Source of the DNA: CAYLNK01 sp964384675
GTDB taxonomy: Bacteria > Acidobacteriota > Thermoanaerobaculia > UBA5066
Length of the DNA: 12,709 nucleotides
Direction of reading: 5' to 3'
Assembly: GCA_964384675.1 (NCBI GenBank)
Contig: CAYLNK010000190.1
Location: 1 to 12,709, forward strand
A program made the position numbers and the translations under genes. Shown here piece by piece: positions 1 to 5,995 of this stretch. Position 1 is the first letter of the stretch, and the number at the start of each line of letters is the position of its first letter. Under the pieces are notes generated by a model that made no database searches, was not told the DNA's origin, and saw only the letters and a list, made by a program, of their open reading frames with translations.

Positions 1-260
1 GGTCGGACCGCGCGCAGCTGCTCGCGGACGCCCCGGTGGCCTCCGGTGCGCTCGCCTCGGCCGGCGGCTACGCGCTCTGGTACGGGGCGCTGCGCGGCCT
101 CACCGCGACGCGGGCCGCGCTCGTGCAGCTCTCCGTGCCGCCGCTCGCGGCGCTCGGCGGAGTCGTGCTCCTCGGGGAGCACGTCACGCTGCGCCTCGCG
201 CTCTCGGCCACCGTGATCCTGGCCGGCATCGCGCTCGCGGTCACCTCGCGGAAGGCGTAG
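1..260 (+). CDS. EamA/DMT-superfamily transporter, C-terminal fragment (5' end outside window)
   Basis: The reading frame is open from base 3 and stops with TAG at 258-260, giving about 85 residues of a membrane protein whose start lies upstream of the window. Two hydrophobic helices are visible. The segment QLSVPPLAALGGVVLLGE followed by a short loop and a last helix (SATVILAGIALAVTS) is the usual ending of the second EamA domain, where a Pro-rich helix and a Gly-Glu pair precede the final transmembrane segment. The family exports or imports small metabolites such as amino acids and nucleosides, but the substrate cannot be told from this end. The gene converges on the CCPF gene with a 28-bp gap and no obvious terminator. 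The family call is fairly secure; the specific function is unknown. Confidence 0.85.
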   Translation, partial: SDRAQLLADAPVASGALASAGGYALWYGALRGLTATRAALVQLSVPPLAALGGVVLLGEHVTLRLALSATVILAGIALAVTSRKA

Positions 261-288
261 GCGCGCCCGCCGACCGCGGCTCCGGCCG

Positions 289-675
289 TCAACCGTCGGG
301 ACATCCGTCGCCCATCTCGGCGGCGACGAACGCTTTCACCCCGCGGCCGCCCGTCAGGCGGACGCGCCGGCCGCGCCCGTCCCCGTCCAGCTCGAGGGCG
401 AGGTCGAGGAACGGGCAGCAACGGGATTCGAGCGCGAGCCACTCGGCGACCTCGGGGACGGGGACACTCGGGTCGAGGTCGAAGACGTAGCCCCCCGGGA
501 CGTCGCGGCGCGCGGTGACGGCGCGGCGGACCCGGACGATGAGCTCACCCTGCCGCGCCCGCTCGGCCCGGGTCAGGGCGCCGAGGCGGCACTGGAGCGG
601 CGGTGCGGCCGGGGCTTCGGGGGCGAGGCCCGCGGCGAGGGTCAGGGCAAGCGGGCGGGCGATCCGGGATGGCAT
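289..675 (-). CDS. Small cysteine-motif (CCPF) protein, probable target of the adjacent MerR regulator
   Basis: This 128-residue protein is of unknown function. Its core is a Cys-Cys-Pro-Phe motif (residues 86-89, in LESRCCPFLDLALEL), with Cys29 upstream and a Leu-Thr-Gly stretch at 107-109. I recall small hypothetical proteins with the same CCPF and LTG pattern beside MerR-type regulators and metal-resistance genes; no biochemical role is known to me. The vicinal thiols suggest metal or redox chemistry (inference). Residues 1-25 are hydrophobic and Ala/Pro-rich and could be a signal peptide, which would put the protein outside the cytoplasm. ATG 675 is the only start codon available before the conserved part, and a GGAGGA site (683-688) lies 7 nt upstream of it. 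The gene is divergent from the MerR gene and sits behind a MerR-type promoter. Confidence 0.8.
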   Translation of the reverse strand: MPSRIARPLALTLAAGLAPEAPAAPPLQCRLGALTRAERARQGELIVRVRRAVTARRDVPGGYVFDLDPSVPVPEVAEWLALESRCCPFLDLALELDGDGRGRRVRLTGGRGVKAFVAAEMGDGCPDG

Positions 676-695
676 GTCGGGTTCCTCCGCCGCTC

Positions 696-726
696 AAGGT
701 AGGACTTCAAGTACGCTTGAAGTCAA
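696..726 (-). promoter_or_regulatory. MerR-type promoter for the CCPF gene, 19-bp spacer
   Basis: Read on the minus strand, a -35 element TTGACT (721-726) and a -10 element TACCTT (696-701) are separated by exactly 19 bp (702-720). MerR-family activators typically act on promoters with an overlong 19-20 bp spacer, which they distort into an active shape. Here the spacer is filled by an inverted repeat. The predicted transcription start near 689 leaves only a very short leader before the GGAGGA site and ATG 675. Element matches are seen directly; activation by the neighbouring regulator is inferred. Confidence 0.75.
703..724. promoter_or_regulatory. Inverted-repeat operator for the MerR-family regulator (SoxR-box-like)
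   Basis: Two perfect 9-bp arms, GACTTCAAG (703-711) and CTTGAAGTC (716-724), flank the 4-bp centre TACG. The inner 7-4-7 pattern, CTTCAAG and CTTGAAG around four bases, closely resembles the SoxR box (CCTCAAG, four bases, CTTGAGG). It lies between the divergent starts and overlaps the -35 box of the CCPF promoter, so it probably serves both activation of that gene and autoregulation of the MerR gene. Confidence 0.75.
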
Positions 727-736
727 GGGGGCGGCC

Positions 737-1120
737 ATGGAGATCGGCGAGCTGTCGCGCCGGACGGGGATCCCGTCCTCGGCGATCCGGTACTACGAGA
801 GCCTCGGGCTCGTCGGTAAGGCCCCGCGGACGGGCGGCCGTCGGCGGTACACCGACGCCGGCATCTCGCGACTGGCGTTCATCGCCTTCGCCAGGGAGGT
901 GGGCTTCACCCTGCGGGAGATCCGCGAGCTGATCAGCGGATTTCCGGCCTCGCGCTGGAGGGCGCTGGCCGTCCGGAAGCTCGACGAGCTCGACCGGACC
1001 AGTCGCCGGATCCGCCGGATGCGGTCGATGCTCGGCGAGGCGCTCCGGTGCGATTGCCTCGACGTCGACGCCTGCGGCGAGGCGCTCCTGTCGCGAGCGA
1101 CGCGCGCCGCACGACCGTAG
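737..1120 (+). CDS. MerR-family transcriptional regulator with C-terminal cysteine cluster
   Basis: This 127-residue cytoplasmic DNA-binding dimer has an N-terminal MerR winged helix (residues 1-68: MEIGELSRRTGIPSSAIRYY, then GGRRRYTD), a dimerisation helix (about 75-101) and a C-terminal metal/redox loop. The cysteines are C105, C107 and C113. C105 and C113 have the C-x7-C spacing of the CueR metal loop. Alternatively, C105-x-C107-x5-C113 matches the last three SoxR iron-sulfur ligands, but the first SoxR Cys is missing (Ala at the matching position). By rough alignment the start of the dimer helix has Trp where Hg/Zn sensors have Cys, so a divalent-metal sensor is not favoured. ATG 737 is chosen because the MerR fold starts there and an AAGGGGG site lies just upstream; 74 further in-frame upstream codons cross the operator and the opposite gene. 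The ligand is unresolved. Confidence 0.93.
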   Translation: MEIGELSRRTGIPSSAIRYYESLGLVGKAPRTGGRRRYTDAGISRLAFIAFAREVGFTLREIRELISGFPASRWRALAVRKLDELDRTSRRIRRMRSMLGEALRCDCLDVDACGEALLSRATRAARP

Positions 1121-1184
1121 AGCGCCCTGCGCCGTCGCACGGGAGAGACGCTCCCCCGGGTATGCGGGTTGCACGCCAAGGAGC

Positions 1185-2648
1185 ATGAAGAGACGAAGTG
1201 CCGCGCTCGCCCTCCTCTCGGGCCTCTTCCTCGGGCGCGCCGCCGCGGGCGGAGACGGCCTGGTCGCGACGCTGACCCCGGGCCCGGCGGCGACGGCGCC
1301 GGGTCCGGGTGAGCTCGTGGCCCACGGGACGGCGTTCGTGTCGGTCGAGGGACGTCGGGTCGGAATGTCGATCTTGCTCACGGGACTCGATGGCGCTCCG
1401 ACGGCTGTGCACCTCCATGGGGAGACGGCCGGCGCGGGCGGGCCCGTGATCATCCCGTTCTTCGGTCCCGGCTCTGGCCAGCTGAGCTGGACGTCGTCGT
1501 CCTCTCGACCGATGGAGGACACGGTGCCGTCCGAGCTCGCCGCGGACCTGATCGCCCACCCGGAGCGGTACAGCCTCGACGTCCACATCGGCGGCTCCAC
1601 CGAGCCCGCGATCCGCGGCACGCTCTCCTGGAGCTCCGCGCGGACGCCCGAGGAGGCTGGCATCCGGTATCTACCGCCGGCTCCGGGTGCCATCGGCGCG
1701 ATCGACCTGCCCGCGGGCCCAGGTGCGGCAGCGCCCGGCACGGCGATCGGAATGCCGTTGAGGTCCGGCCTCCCGGTGGCGCCGCGCGGAGCGGAGTCCC
1801 CTCAGGGGGCCGGATCCGCGCCGGGACCCGGGACGCCGTGGCCGGTCGGGGCGCCCGTTCGGAGTCTGCCGAAGGCGCCCGTTTCGGTGGAGCCTCCACC
1901 GTCCGCGCCCCGGTCCGAGCAGACGATCACCTTCGGACGCCTGCCACGGCTCGTCTACGGCGATCCGGACGCACCGCTCCCGGCCCACGCGTCCTCGGGG
2001 CTCCCGGTCTCCTTCACGGCGACGGGGGACTGCTCGGTACGCGGCTCCTCGCTCCACGTCCTGTCGGCCGGCCGCTGCCTGGTGACCGCGCACCAGTACG
2101 GAAACGCGGCGTGGAGCCCGGCCGAGTCCGAGGCGCGGATCCAGATCGAGAAGGCTGGGCAGAGGATCTCGATGCGGACCCTCATGCCGATGACGTACCT
2201 CGATCCGGACCCCGATCTCGAGGCGAGGGCCTCGTCCGGTCTGCCGGTCGTCGTCCTGGCCTACGGAGACTGCGAAACGCGGTCGCGCGGGGCGCTCCAC
2301 GTCACCGGCGCCGGCACCTGTACGATCTCGGCTCACCAGGCGGGCGACTCGAACTTCACGGCCGCGCCGATCGTCGACGGGTCCTTCGCGATCGCCCGCG
2401 CCCGGCAGTCGATCGATACCTCGGAGATCCCCGGGCTCTCGAGCCGGGCGCTCCACCCCCTGCGGTTCTCCGCCACGTCGGGTCTTCCGGTCCGGATCAG
2501 CACCACGGGGCCCTGCTCGGCATCGGGGTCGACGCTCGAGCCGCTCGGCACCGGGACCTGCACCGTCTGGTACGAGCAGGAGGGCGATCGAAACTTCGAG
2601 CCGGCGCCCACGGTGAGCCAGACCTTTCGGATCACCCTTCCCGAGTGA
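1185..2648 (+). CDS. Secreted CHRD-domain protein with three Ig-like (MBG-type) repeats
   Basis: This is a 487-residue exported protein. A signal peptide spans about residues 1-22 (MKRR, hydrophobic core, Ala-Ala-Ala-Gly). Residues 26-150 look like a CHRD domain: the typical His-Leu-His-Gly segment (76-79) and a closing pattern HPERYSLDVH to EPAIRGTLSW are present. A Pro/Gly/Ala-rich linker follows (about 151-245), then three repeats of about 80 residues (246-325, 326-407, 408-487). Each repeat carries a Ser-Gly-Leu-Pro-Val motif and one cysteine pair (283/298, 363/379, 444/459), probably disulfides. MBG-type repeats are common in large bacterial surface proteins; the role here is unknown, possibly adhesive or structural. 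An AAGGAG site (1178-1183) is unusually close, 1 nt before ATG, but no other start preserves the signal peptide. It ends 12 bp from the convergent MoaD-like gene. Confidence 0.85.
   Translation: MKRRSAALALLSGLFLGRAAAGGDGLVATLTPGPAATAPGPGELVAHGTAFVSVEGRRVGMSILLTGLDGAPTAVHLHGETAGAGGPVIIPFFGPGSGQLSWTSSSSRPMEDTVPSELAADLIAHPERYSLDVHIGGSTEPAIRGTLSWSSARTPEEAGIRYLPPAPGAIGAIDLPAGPGAAAPGTAIGMPLRSGLPVAPRGAESPQGAGSAPGPGTPWPVGAPVRSLPKAPVSVEPPPSAPRSEQTITFGRLPRLVYGDPDAPLPAHASSGLPVSFTATGDCSVRGSSLHVLSAGRCLVTAHQYGNAAWSPAESEARIQIEKAGQRISMRTLMPMTYLDPDPDLEARASSGLPVVVLAYGDCETRSRGALHVTGAGTCTISAHQAGDSNFTAAPIVDGSFAIARARQSIDTSEIPGLSSRALHPLRFSATSGLPVRISTTGPCSASGSTLEPLGTGTCTVWYEQEGDRNFEPAPTVSQTFRITLPE
1920..2645 (+). 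repeat. Three tandem Ig-like domain repeats within the CHRD protein
   Basis: Three coding repeats of 80, 82 and 80 codons begin at 1920, 2160 and 2406. Each starts with Gln-x-Ile, has (S/T)SGLPV about 25 residues in, a cysteine some 9 residues after the end of that motif, a G(R/T)C(L/T)(V/I) strand, and ends in an aromatic/hydrophobic strand. The copies are diverged at the protein and DNA level, so they are old duplications and not recent DNA repeats. Confidence 0.8.
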
Positions 2649-2650
2649 GG

Positions 2651-2660
2651 CCGGTACCGG
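2651..2660. other. Perfect 10-bp palindrome between two convergent stop codons
   Basis: CCGGTACCGG fills almost the whole 12-bp gap between the stop codons at 2648 and 2661. It could form a short stem that helps separate the convergent transcripts, but there is no T-run on either side, so it is not called a terminator. Chance is plausible in GC-rich DNA. Confidence 0.3.
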
Positions 2661-2957
2661 TCAGCCCCCCGCAACCGCCCCCAGGATCACGTAGGGCTCG
2701 GTCCCCGCGATCACGGCATCCGGAAGCGGGGCATCGAGGGCCTCGTGCGAAAGGTCCTCCATGCAGGCGAAGAACCGGATGAAGGCCCGCCGTCGCTTCG
2801 TCTGGTGGTCGCGGATCGTCCCGCACAGCATCGGGTAGCGAGCCTCCAGGGCGTCGACGACCGAGCGCTGGGTAGCCTCCCCCGCGACGTGAAGCCGCAC
2901 CTCGCCCTCGATCCGCGCCAGCGACTTCAGGTGCGGCGGCAGGACGACGCGGATCAC
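2661..2957 (-). CDS. MoaD/ThiS-like beta-grasp protein with C-terminal Gly-Gly
   Basis: This 98-residue cytoplasmic protein has the pattern of the MoaD/ThiS ubiquitin-like family: an opening strand (MIRVVLPPHLKSLA), a second strand (EVRLHVAG), a helix (TQRSVVDALEARYPML), and a closing segment ILGAVAGG that ends exactly in Gly-Gly. In MoaD and ThiS the terminal glycine is adenylated and turned into a thiocarboxylate sulfur donor; related proteins in some prokaryotes are conjugated to other proteins. No molybdopterin or thiamine genes are nearby, so a role in those pathways is not supported. The start is GTG 2955-2957, overlapping the TGA of the BNR gene (2954-2956), which implies translational coupling. 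A basic loop (TKRRRAF) and a mid-sequence RFFACMEDLS are unlike classic MoaD. The family is fairly secure, the role unknown. Confidence 0.8.
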   Translation of the reverse strand: MIRVVLPPHLKSLARIEGEVRLHVAGEATQRSVVDALEARYPMLCGTIRDHQTKRRRAFIRFFACMEDLSHEALDAPLPDAVIAGTEPYVILGAVAGG

Positions 2958-4069
2958 GGCAGCGTCTGGACCTCGACGGAGAGGACGGCCGGCAGGTCCC
3001 GCACGATCGCCTTCCAGGTGTCGCCGGAGTCGGCCGACGCGTAGACCTGCCCGCCCGTCGTGCCGAAGTAGATGCCGCACGAGTCGAAGGAGTCGACCGC
3101 CATGGCGTCGCGCAGGACGTTGACGTAGCAGTCCTGCTGCGGCAGGCCGCTCGTCAGCGCCTCCCACTCGTTCCCGCCGGTGCGGCTCCGGTAGACGCGG
3201 AGCTTGCCGTCGGGCGGGAAATGGTGCTCGTCGCTCTTGATGGGGACCACGTAGATCGTCTCCGGCTCGTGCGCGTGGACGTCGATCGGGAAGCCGAAGT
3301 CGGTGGGGAGGTTGCCGCTCACCTCGTGCCAGGAGTCGCCGCCGTCGTCGCTCCGCATCACGTCCCAGTGCTTCTGCATGAAGAGCGTCCGGGGGCGCGA
3401 CGGGTGCATCGCGATGCGGTGGACGCAGTGACCGACGTCGGCGGTGGGGTCGGGGATGTGGGCCGAGCGGAGCCCCTGGTTGATCGGCCGCCAGGTCGTT
3501 CCGCCGTCCTCGGTGCGGAACGCCCCGGCGGACGAGATCGCGATGTACATCCGGCCGGTCTCGACGGGGTCGAGGAGGATGGTGTGGAGACACATCCCGC
3601 CCGCGCCCGGCTGCCAGCGCGACCCCGAGCCGTGCTCGCGCAGGCCGGGCAGCTCGCTCCAGGTCGCGCCGCCGTCGGTGGTGCGGAAGAGCGCCGCGTC
3701 CTCCACGCCGGCGTACACGGTGTCCGGGTCGGTGAGCGACGGCTCCAGGTGCCAGACGCGCTTGAACTCCCAGGGGCGGGGCGTGCCGTCGTACCACTGG
3801 TGGGTGCCGGGGACGCCGTCGTAGAGGAACTTGTTTCCCACCGGCTCCCAGGTCCTTCCGCCGTCGTTCGAGCGCTGGATCAGCTGGCCGAACCAGCCGC
3901 TGCACTGTGACGCGTAGAGGCGGTCCGGGTCGGCGGGCGAGCCCTTCAGGTGGTAGATCTCCCAGCCCGGGAAATGGGGGCCGCTCACGTCCCAGCGCTC
4001 GCGCGCGCCGTCCGAGGTGAGGACGAAGGCGCCCTTCTTCGTGCCGACGAGGACCCGTGCTCCGCTCAT
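2954..4069 (-). CDS. BNR-repeat (sialidase-like) beta-propeller protein
   Basis: This is a 371-residue protein with no signal peptide, probably cytoplasmic. It carries BNR/Asp-box motifs of the form S-x-D-x-G-x-x-W: SNDGGRTW (67-74), TTDGGATW (130-137), TEDGGTTW (186-193), SDDGGDSW (240-247), SADSGDTW (345-352), and a degenerate copy SRTGGNEW (295-302). Such boxes fold into beta-propeller blades and occur in sialidases and in many non-catalytic propellers. No sialidase Arg triad or FRIP motif is seen, so enzymatic function is not claimed. An AAGGAG site lies 6 nt before ATG 4069. It is the first gene of an operon with the diglycine beta-grasp gene, through a GTGA overlap, and is divergent from the ArsR/SRPBCC operon. 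I have an impression that this propeller and MoaD-like pair recurs in other genomes, but that needs a neighbourhood search. Confidence 0.85.
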   Translation of the reverse strand: MSGARVLVGTKKGAFVLTSDGARERWDVSGPHFPGWEIYHLKGSPADPDRLYASQCSGWFGQLIQRSNDGGRTWEPVGNKFLYDGVPGTHQWYDGTPRPWEFKRVWHLEPSLTDPDTVYAGVEDAALFRTTDGGATWSELPGLREHGSGSRWQPGAGGMCLHTILLDPVETGRMYIAISSAGAFRTEDGGTTWRPINQGLRSAHIPDPTADVGHCVHRIAMHPSRPRTLFMQKHWDVMRSDDGGDSWHEVSGNLPTDFGFPIDVHAHEPETIYVVPIKSDEHHFPPDGKLRVYRSRTGGNEWEALTSGLPQQDCYVNVLRDAMAVDSFDSCGIYFGTTGGQVYASADSGDTWKAIVRDLPAVLSVEVQTLP

Positions 4070-4104
4070 CCGACGCTCCTTCCGGGCGCGCGCCCGTCCC
4101 GAGG

Positions 4105-4118
4105 GATTCCCGGGAATC
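4105..4118. promoter_or_regulatory. Perfect 14-bp palindrome, possible operator
   Basis: GATTCCC and GGGAATC are contiguous, making a perfect 14-bp palindrome inside the divergent intergenic region, between the BNR ribosome binding site (4076-4081) and the AT-rich promoter core. It would fall in the 5' leader of the BNR/MoaD transcript. A dimeric repressor site is possible; no direct evidence. Confidence 0.4.
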
Positions 4119-4179
4119 GAGACTCTATCGCGATCGAATTGAATTGACAGGAAAACTTGTCTATTGATAGAAACGCGGC
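4119..4179. promoter_or_regulatory. AT-rich divergent promoter region with an imperfect operator
   Basis: This short stretch is far more AT-rich than its surroundings and separates two divergent operons. On the plus strand there is a consensus -35 TTGACA (4144-4149) and, 16 bp on, a weak -10 GATAGA (4166-4171). That would start transcription at about 4178, nearly at ATG 4180, and no ribosome binding site is present, so the regulator mRNA may be leaderless. A second GATAGA lies on the minus strand (4124-4129). An imperfect palindrome, arms GACAGG (4146-4151) and CTTGTC (4156-4161) around AAAA, overlaps the -35 and is a natural operator for the winged-helix protein encoded next. Promoter assignment is moderate; operator assignment is inference. 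Confidence 0.55.
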
Positions 4180-4782
4180 ATGGCGATGGAGGCGGTCGGC
4201 ACGGTGTCGGAGGGGAACGCGGCGAGGCTCCTCCTCCACCCGCTCCGGCACCGGATCGTGGAGCTGGCCCGGGAGCCGGTGGGGGCGAGCGGGATCGCGC
4301 GTGCCCTCGGCGTGCCGCGACAGAAGGTGAACTACCACCTGCAGGAGCTGGCCCGGGCGGGCGTCGTGACCCACGTCGGCGAGGTGAAGCGGCGCGGCCT
4401 CTTCGAGCAGCTGTACCAGGCGAGCGCCCGGAGCTACGTCCTGTCGCCGCGCGTGCTGGGCCCGCTGGCGGCCGAGGCCTCCGCCGCGGGCGACGCCTAC
4501 AGCGCGTCGTACCTCCTCGCCCTCTCGGCGCAGCTCCAGACCGAGCTGTCCCGCGCCCGGGCCGAAGCGCGCAAGAAGGGGAAGCGCCTGGCCACGCTGA
4601 GCGTGAACACCGAGTTCCGCTTCGAGAGCGCCGAGCAGCAGAGGAAGTTCGCGGAGGGCCTGACGCGGGCCGTCACCGACCTCGTGGGCAAGTTCACCGC
4701 GCCGGCCGAGGGCGGGCGCGGCAGGTCGTACCGACTGGTGATCGGCAGCTACCCCATTCCACAGCCGGAGAGGACCTCATGA
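4180..4782 (+). CDS. ArsR-like winged-helix transcriptional regulator
   Basis: This 200-residue cytoplasmic regulator carries a winged helix-turn-helix at about residues 14-82: LLLHPLRHRIVELA, then SGIARALGVPRQKVNYHLQ as the recognition region, then an ELARAGVV wing approach. The C-terminal half (about 100-195) is helical with a charged stretch (RARAEARKKGKR, 125-136) and no metal-binding cysteines, so it is not a classic arsenic or zinc sensor. Such regulators often lie directly upstream of an SRPBCC/AHSA1 gene, as here: the stop TGA (4780-4782) overlaps the next ATG in ATGA. It probably represses its own operon, and possibly the divergent BNR operon, through the intergenic palindrome. No Shine-Dalgarno is seen before ATG 4180; a second in-frame ATG lies at 4186. 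Confidence 0.88.
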   Translation: MAMEAVGTVSEGNAARLLLHPLRHRIVELAREPVGASGIARALGVPRQKVNYHLQELARAGVVTHVGEVKRRGLFEQLYQASARSYVLSPRVLGPLAAEASAAGDAYSASYLLALSAQLQTELSRARAEARKKGKRLATLSVNTEFRFESAEQQRKFAEGLTRAVTDLVGKFTAPAEGGRGRSYRLVIGSYPIPQPERTS

Positions 4783-5990
4783 CGAAGAGCAGGAAGCCAG
4801 GAAGGACGATCGAGGCGGAGGCCCGCACGAAGGCGGCGCCGCAGCAGGCGTGGGAGTCGTTCGCGAAGCCGGAGCGTCTGCTCGACTGGTGGGCCGAGAC
4901 CGTCGAGGGGACGGATGAGCCGGGTCAGGAGATGGTGGTCGCCTGGGACTCGCTCGGGATGCGCAGCCCGGTGACGATCACGGAGTCGGCGCCTGGCGAG
5001 CGTCTCGTCCTCGAGTGGAAGGAGCCGCCGGGCGTCGTGGTCTGGGAGATCGACGTCACGCGCGAGGGCGGAGAGACCGTGGTGAAGGTCGTCTCCTCCG
5101 GTTTCGGCGACGGCGCGGCGTGGGACGAGCTGTACGACGGCATGAAGAGCGGACAGCCCGGTCTGATGAAGGCGCTCGAGCGGTACCTCGACGGTCACTT
5201 CGGCGTGCGGCGCCGCGTCGTCTCGGTGATGCGTGAGGCGCCCCGTCCGGAGGAGACGCGGCGGTTCGTCTCCGCCCCCGACCAGCTCACCCGCTGGCTC
5301 GCCCGCGAGGCGCGCGTGGGAGCCCCGGGGGAGACGGCCCGGCTGGTGCTCCGCGACGGCCGCACCCTGACGGGCAGGGTGAACACGGCGGCCGAGGGCG
5401 TCCTCGACATGCTGTGCGAGGAGGTCGACGGAACGGTCTTCCTGATGGCGTGGCAGACGCGGGCGTGGGGGCTCGTGAGCGGCTGGAACGTGACGCCCGA
5501 GGACGCGGCGTGGTTCGAGAAGGAGCTGGGCCGCGCGCTCGACGTCCTCGTCGCGCTCACGCCGTCGGACCGCGAGATCGTCAGCTCCCGCGTCGTCGAG
5601 GCGCCGCGCGAGCGTGTCGTCCGCGCCTTCACCGAACCGGAGCGCCTCACGCTCTGGTGGGGGCCGAAAGGGTTCACGAGCACGTTCGAGGTGTGCGAGC
5701 CGCGAGCCGGCGGAGCCTGGCGCTTCGTGCTTCATGGCCCCGACGGATCCCGCTACCCGAACCGCTGCGTCTTCTCGGAGGTGTCGCCGGAGCGGATCGT
5801 GATCGACCACGAGTCGGCGCCCCGCTTCCGCCTCACCGCCACGCTCGAGGAGGCCGGCGCGCGCACGCGGATCACCTGGCGCCAGGAATTCGAGACGGCG
5901 AGGGAGAGGGACGCGGTGGCGGTCTTCGCGGTCGACGCCAACGAGCAGAACCTCGACCGGCTGGAGGCCGAGCTGGCGGGGATGGCGTAG
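4779..5990 (+). CDS. Long SRPBCC/AHSA1-type protein with two clear and one probable domain
   Basis: This protein is 403 residues, against about 150 for ordinary single-domain members. Domain 1 (about 9-142) has the AHSA1-like opening (ARTKAAPQQAWESFAKPERLLDWWAE) and a C-terminal helix GLMKALERYL. Domain 3 (about 263-400) repeats it clearly (SSRVVEAPRERVVRAFTEPERLTLWWGP, then an RITWRQEF strand and a closing helix). The middle part (about 145-260) keeps FVSAPDQLTRWLA, a strand-rich core and a closing helix ELGRALDVLVAL, so I read it as a diverged third copy. The SRPBCC fold encloses a hydrophobic cavity for ligands or lipids; no ligand can be named. It is translationally coupled to the ArsR-like gene by ATGA, so the pair may be ligand-binder and regulator. 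It ends 5 bp from the convergent response regulator. Confidence 0.82.
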   Translation: MTKSRKPGRTIEAEARTKAAPQQAWESFAKPERLLDWWAETVEGTDEPGQEMVVAWDSLGMRSPVTITESAPGERLVLEWKEPPGVVVWEIDVTREGGETVVKVVSSGFGDGAAWDELYDGMKSGQPGLMKALERYLDGHFGVRRRVVSVMREAPRPEETRRFVSAPDQLTRWLAREARVGAPGETARLVLRDGRTLTGRVNTAAEGVLDMLCEEVDGTVFLMAWQTRAWGLVSGWNVTPEDAAWFEKELGRALDVLVALTPSDREIVSSRVVEAPRERVVRAFTEPERLTLWWGPKGFTSTFEVCEPRAGGAWRFVLHGPDGSRYPNRCVFSEVSPERIVIDHESAPRFRLTATLEEAGARTRITWRQEFETARERDAVAVFAVDANEQNLDRLEAELAGMA

Positions 5991-5995
5991 CGGCT

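Noticed and set aside
515..736. 74-codon upstream extension of the MerR reading frame
   Set aside because: It would run through the operator and the opposite CCPF gene; the MerR fold starts at ATG 737.
707..1741. 344-residue minus-strand frame antisense to MerR and the CHRD gene
   Set aside because: Composition is Arg/Pro/Ala-rich and it covers two well-supported genes on the other strand.
2651..2660. Rho-independent terminator between the convergent CHRD and MoaD-like genes
   Set aside because: The palindrome is only 10 bp with no loop and has no T-run on either strand.
2661..2957. Molybdopterin synthase small subunit (moaD) as a specific name
   Set aside because: No moa, moe or thi genes are nearby and the basic loop differs from classic MoaD, so only the fold family is claimed.
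2958..3905. 316-codon upstream extension of the MoaD-like frame
   Set aside because: It is an out-of-frame shadow of the BNR gene, Arg/Ala-rich, and only the last 98 codons carry recognisable protein.
4083..4096. Palindrome CGGGCGCGCGCCCG near the BNR ribosome binding site
   Set aside because: A pure G/C palindrome of this length is easily due to chance in GC-rich sequence and has no promoter context.
4164..4778. 205-codon upstream extension of the SRPBCC frame
   Set aside because: It is Gly/Arg/Pro-rich and overlaps the real ArsR-like gene in another frame; ATG 4779 with the ATGA overlap is the natural start.
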